Assembly: GCA_009778355.1 (NCBI GenBank)
Contig: WRJY01000203.1
Coordinates: 1 to 7,103, forward strand
Source: Desulfovibrionaceae bacterium
GTDB taxonomy: Bacteria; Pseudomonadota; Gammaproteobacteria; Burkholderiales; Burkholderiaceae_C
Reading direction: 5' to 3'
Length of the DNA: 7,103 nt
Position 1 is the stretch's first letter. Each line of letters starts with the position of its first letter. This document shows, in pieces, positions 5,494 to 7,103 of the stretch. The translations under genes were made by a program, and so were the position numbers. The notes under the pieces are model-generated. The model saw nothing but the letters and a program-made list of their open reading frames with translations. It made no database searches and had not been told where the DNA came from.

Positions 5494-6837
5494 ATGAAAA
5501 CCATCCAAAACATGGCCGCCGCCTTGCTGGCCGGCGTTGGCGCCTTGACCGGCCTGCAGTCGGTGCGGGCGGCCATTCCCATCCAGCACTGGACGCAGCC
5601 CAGCGGCGCGCAGGTGTTCTTCGTCGAGAGTCCCGCCATCCCGATGCTGGACGTGCAGATCGACTTCGACGCCGGCAGCCGGCGCGACCCGCCCAGCCAG
5701 GCCGGGCTGGCCAGCGCCGCCGCGCTGATGGCCGGCAAGGGCGTGGCCGCGCGCGAGGGCGAACCGGCGCTGGACGAAAACCAGCTTGGCCAAGCCTGGG
5801 CCGACCTGGGCGCCAGCTTTGGCGGCAGCGCCGGCGACGACCGCATGAGCTTCGCGCTGCGCACGCTGACCGAGCCTGACCTGCTGCGCCAGGCGGTGCG
5901 GCTGGCCGCGCGCGAACTGGGCGAACCGGCCTGGCCTGACGATGTGTGGCAGCGCGAGCGCCAGCGTCTGTCGGCGGCCATCGAAGAGTCGCGCACCCGC
6001 CCCGGCACCGTGGCCGCGCTGGCCTTTGCCAAGGCGGTGTACGGCAGCCACCCCTACGGGCAGGAGACCACGCCCGAATCGCTGGCGCGCATCGCCGTGG
6101 ACGACCTGCGGGCGCGTTACGCCGCCGCCATCGCGCCGTGCCGCGCCAAGGTCAGCCTGGTGGGCGCGGTAACGCGCGCGCAGGCCGACCAGATCGCCGC
6201 CCAACTGCTGTCGCGCCTGCCGCCGGAGCAGGGCGCCTGCCCGCCGCTGCCGCCCGTGCCCGAGGTGGCGCCGCTGGCCGCGCCGGTGGACGAGCGCATC
6301 CCGTTCGAATCAGCGCAGGCGCACGTACTGGTCGGCCAGCCCGGCTACAAGCGCAGCGATCCGGACTTCTTCGCCCTGCTGGTCGGCAACCACATTCTGG
6401 GCGGCAGCGGCTTCACGTCGCGGCTGGTGGAGCAGGTGCGCGAACAGCGCGGCCTGAGCTACAACGTGTACAGCTATTTCTCGCCCGGCCTGCACGCCGG
6501 CGCCTTTACGCTGGGCTTGCAGACCCGGCCCGACCAAGCCGCCGAGGCGCTGGCCGTGTCGCGCCGGGTGTTGCGCGACTTCGTCGCCAACGGCCCGACC
6601 GAGGCCGAACTCAAAGCCGCCAAGGACAACCTGATCGGCGGCTTTGCCCTGCGCATCGACGCCAACCGCAAGCTGCTGATGAACGTCGCCAACATCGCCT
6701 GGCACGGCCTGCCGCTGGACTACCTGGACCACTGGACCGAGCGCGTGCGCCAAGTCACCGCAGCCGACATCAAAGCCGCCTTCCAGCGCGTGCTGCAACC
6801 CGGCAGGATGGTGACGGTGGTGGTGGGCGGGCGGTGA
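5494..6837 (+). CDS. Periplasmic M16 peptidase-family protein, non-catalytic (alpha-type) subunit
   Basis: This 447-residue M16-family protein has a signal peptide (MKTIQNMAAALLAG onward) with probable cleavage after VRA at 26. The region that should carry HxxEH reads GLASAAALMAGKG (71-83), with no His or Glu zinc ligand, so it cannot be a zinc peptidase on its own. The C-terminal domain is well conserved: GGSGFTSRLVEQVREQRG (303-320) followed by LSYNVYSYFSPG holds Arg316 and Tyr323, spaced seven apart like the substrate-binding Arg/Tyr pair of M16 enzymes. It most likely pairs with the upstream zinc-bearing subunit as a heterodimer, one supplying catalysis and the other substrate grip. The ATG at 5494 is chosen because the signal peptide starts there. 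A GTG at 5278 would add 72 repeat-derived residues, and an ATG at 5512 would remove the first six residues. No clear Shine-Dalgarno sequence precedes it. Confidence 0.92.
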   Translation: MKTIQNMAAALLAGVGALTGLQSVRAAIPIQHWTQPSGAQVFFVESPAIPMLDVQIDFDAGSRRDPPSQAGLASAAALMAGKGVAAREGEPALDENQLGQAWADLGASFGGSAGDDRMSFALRTLTEPDLLRQAVRLAARELGEPAWPDDVWQRERQRLSAAIEESRTRPGTVAALAFAKAVYGSHPYGQETTPESLARIAVDDLRARYAAAIAPCRAKVSLVGAVTRAQADQIAAQLLSRLPPEQGACPPLPPVPEVAPLAAPVDERIPFESAQAHVLVGQPGYKRSDPDFFALLVGNHILGGSGFTSRLVEQVREQRGLSYNVYSYFSPGLHAGAFTLGLQTRPDQAAEALAVSRRVLRDFVANGPTEAELKAAKDNLIGGFALRIDANRKLLMNVANIAWHGLPLDYLDHWTERVRQVTAADIKAAFQRVLQPGRMVTVVVGGR

Positions 6838-6844
6838 ACATCTA

Positions 6845-6970
6845 ATGGAGAGGGCATTCGCCCGGTTCGGCAAGTTGTTGAGCGGCCAGAACATCATCAA
6901 GACCACGACAGACTTCGACTTCATCACCTGGCTGGTCATCAAGGACAACAGCGGTTCAAAGGAGCAGTGA
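6845..6970 (+). CDS. Small ORF of unknown function, 41 residues, possibly a gene remnant
   Basis: I do not recognise this product. It starts seven bases after the stop of the second M16 gene, with GGTGA (6833-6837) as a possible ribosome binding site inside the end of that gene. It stops three bases before the BRO-N gene. The sequence begins MERAFARFGKLLSGQNIIKT and continues with a hydrophobic/aromatic patch, DFDFITWLVIKD (23-34). There is no signal peptide or evident transmembrane helix. GC is 68 of 126 bases (54%), against about 67% in the neighbouring M16 gene, so it belongs with the accessory DNA to the right. It reads like the C-terminal tail of a larger protein whose front was lost at the junction, and a genuine small protein encoded just before the BRO-N gene is the alternative. 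Confidence 0.45.
   Translation: MERAFARFGKLLSGQNIIKTTTDFDFITWLVIKDNSGSKEQ
6958..6964 (+). promoter_or_regulatory. Ribosome binding site of the BRO-N gene
   Basis: AAAGGAG sits nine bases before the ATG at 6974 and is the best Shine-Dalgarno match in the window. It lies inside the end of the 41-codon ORF, so the two are probably co-transcribed. It contrasts with the weak or absent sites before the other genes. Confidence 0.7.
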
Positions 6971-6973
6971 GTC

Positions 6974-7103
6974 ATGAGCGATTCCAAGATCAAACTCTTC
7001 GACGGCAAGCAAGTTCGCCATCTCTGGGACGAAGAAGCCGGGAAGTGGTGGTTTTCGGTTGTTGATGTTTGCGCGGCGCTGACCGACAGCGATTACCAGA
7101 CTG
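6974..7103 (+). CDS. BRO-N domain protein (phage antirepressor-like), N-terminal part only
   Basis: Only 43 complete codons are present before the window ends. The sequence MSDSKIKLFDGKQVRHLWDE followed by EAGKWWFSVVDVCAALTDSD is the typical opening of the BRO family N-terminal domain, a DNA-binding fold shared by phage antirepressors and baculovirus BRO proteins. Bacterial proteins of this type (lead-in KIKLF..KQVR..W, then W.FSVVDV...LT) often lie in prophages or beside restriction-modification and other defence genes. That association is general knowledge and cannot be tested here. GC is about 54%, lower than the genes to the left. The start is well supported by the AAAGGAG site nine bases upstream and by family alignment. 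The function may be transcriptional regulation, but no target is known. Confidence 0.8.
   Translation, partial: MSDSKIKLFDGKQVRHLWDEEAGKWWFSVVDVCAALTDSDYQT

Noticed and set aside
1..7103. CRISPR array, tRNA or rRNA genes, transposase
   Set aside because: No regularly spaced direct repeats, no cloverleaf or rRNA-like segments and no transposase or integrase motifs were seen by eye on either strand.

Overview
The window is high-GC DNA, with the G/C-loaded third positions and long spurious antisense open frames typical of Burkholderiales. A Comamonadaceae-like betaproteobacterium is the best guess. This rests on protein flavour, on ftsY lying next to a pair of M16 peptidase genes, and on G/C-rich intergenic repeats. 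It is inferred without any database search.

Layout. Positions 1-167 hold no convincing gene, only a hairpin with a T-run on the minus strand and a REP-like inverted repeat. Three genes run leftward on the minus strand. In transcription order they are selD (selenide, water dikinase; 3774-2707), ftsY (signal recognition particle receptor; 2696-1545, only 10 bases after selD) and, after a 285-base repeat-bearing gap, an NADH-dehydrogenase-like flavoprotein homologue of the kind linked or fused to SelD (1259-168). Divergent from selD, two M16 metallopeptidase-family genes run rightward (3871-5277 and 5494-6837), separated by a 216-base gap full of short repeats. Past the second M16 gene the composition falls from about 67% to about 54% GC. 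There a 41-codon ORF of unknown function is followed by the start of a BRO-N (phage antirepressor-like) gene that runs off the window.

How the genes fit together. SelD makes selenophosphate, the selenium donor for selenocysteine and 2-selenouridine synthesis. The oxidoreductase homologue probably belongs to the same selenium theme, although FtsY, a membrane-targeting GTPase, sits between them. The two M16 proteins carry signal peptides and complementary motifs: the first has the zinc site (HxxEH plus distal Glu) and lacks the C-terminal Arg/Tyr pair, while the second has the reverse. They look like the two subunits of one periplasmic heterodimeric peptidase. The right edge looks like the start of an accessory region.

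Most notable points: the oxidoreductase homologue has lost the usual flavin-binding GD motif; its predicted promoter would give a leaderless mRNA; a 35-base repeat occurs in opposite orientation on both sides of the ftsY-selD-M16 block; and there is a sharp boundary with accessory DNA right after the second M16 gene. No tRNA, rRNA, CRISPR array or transposase gene is visible.
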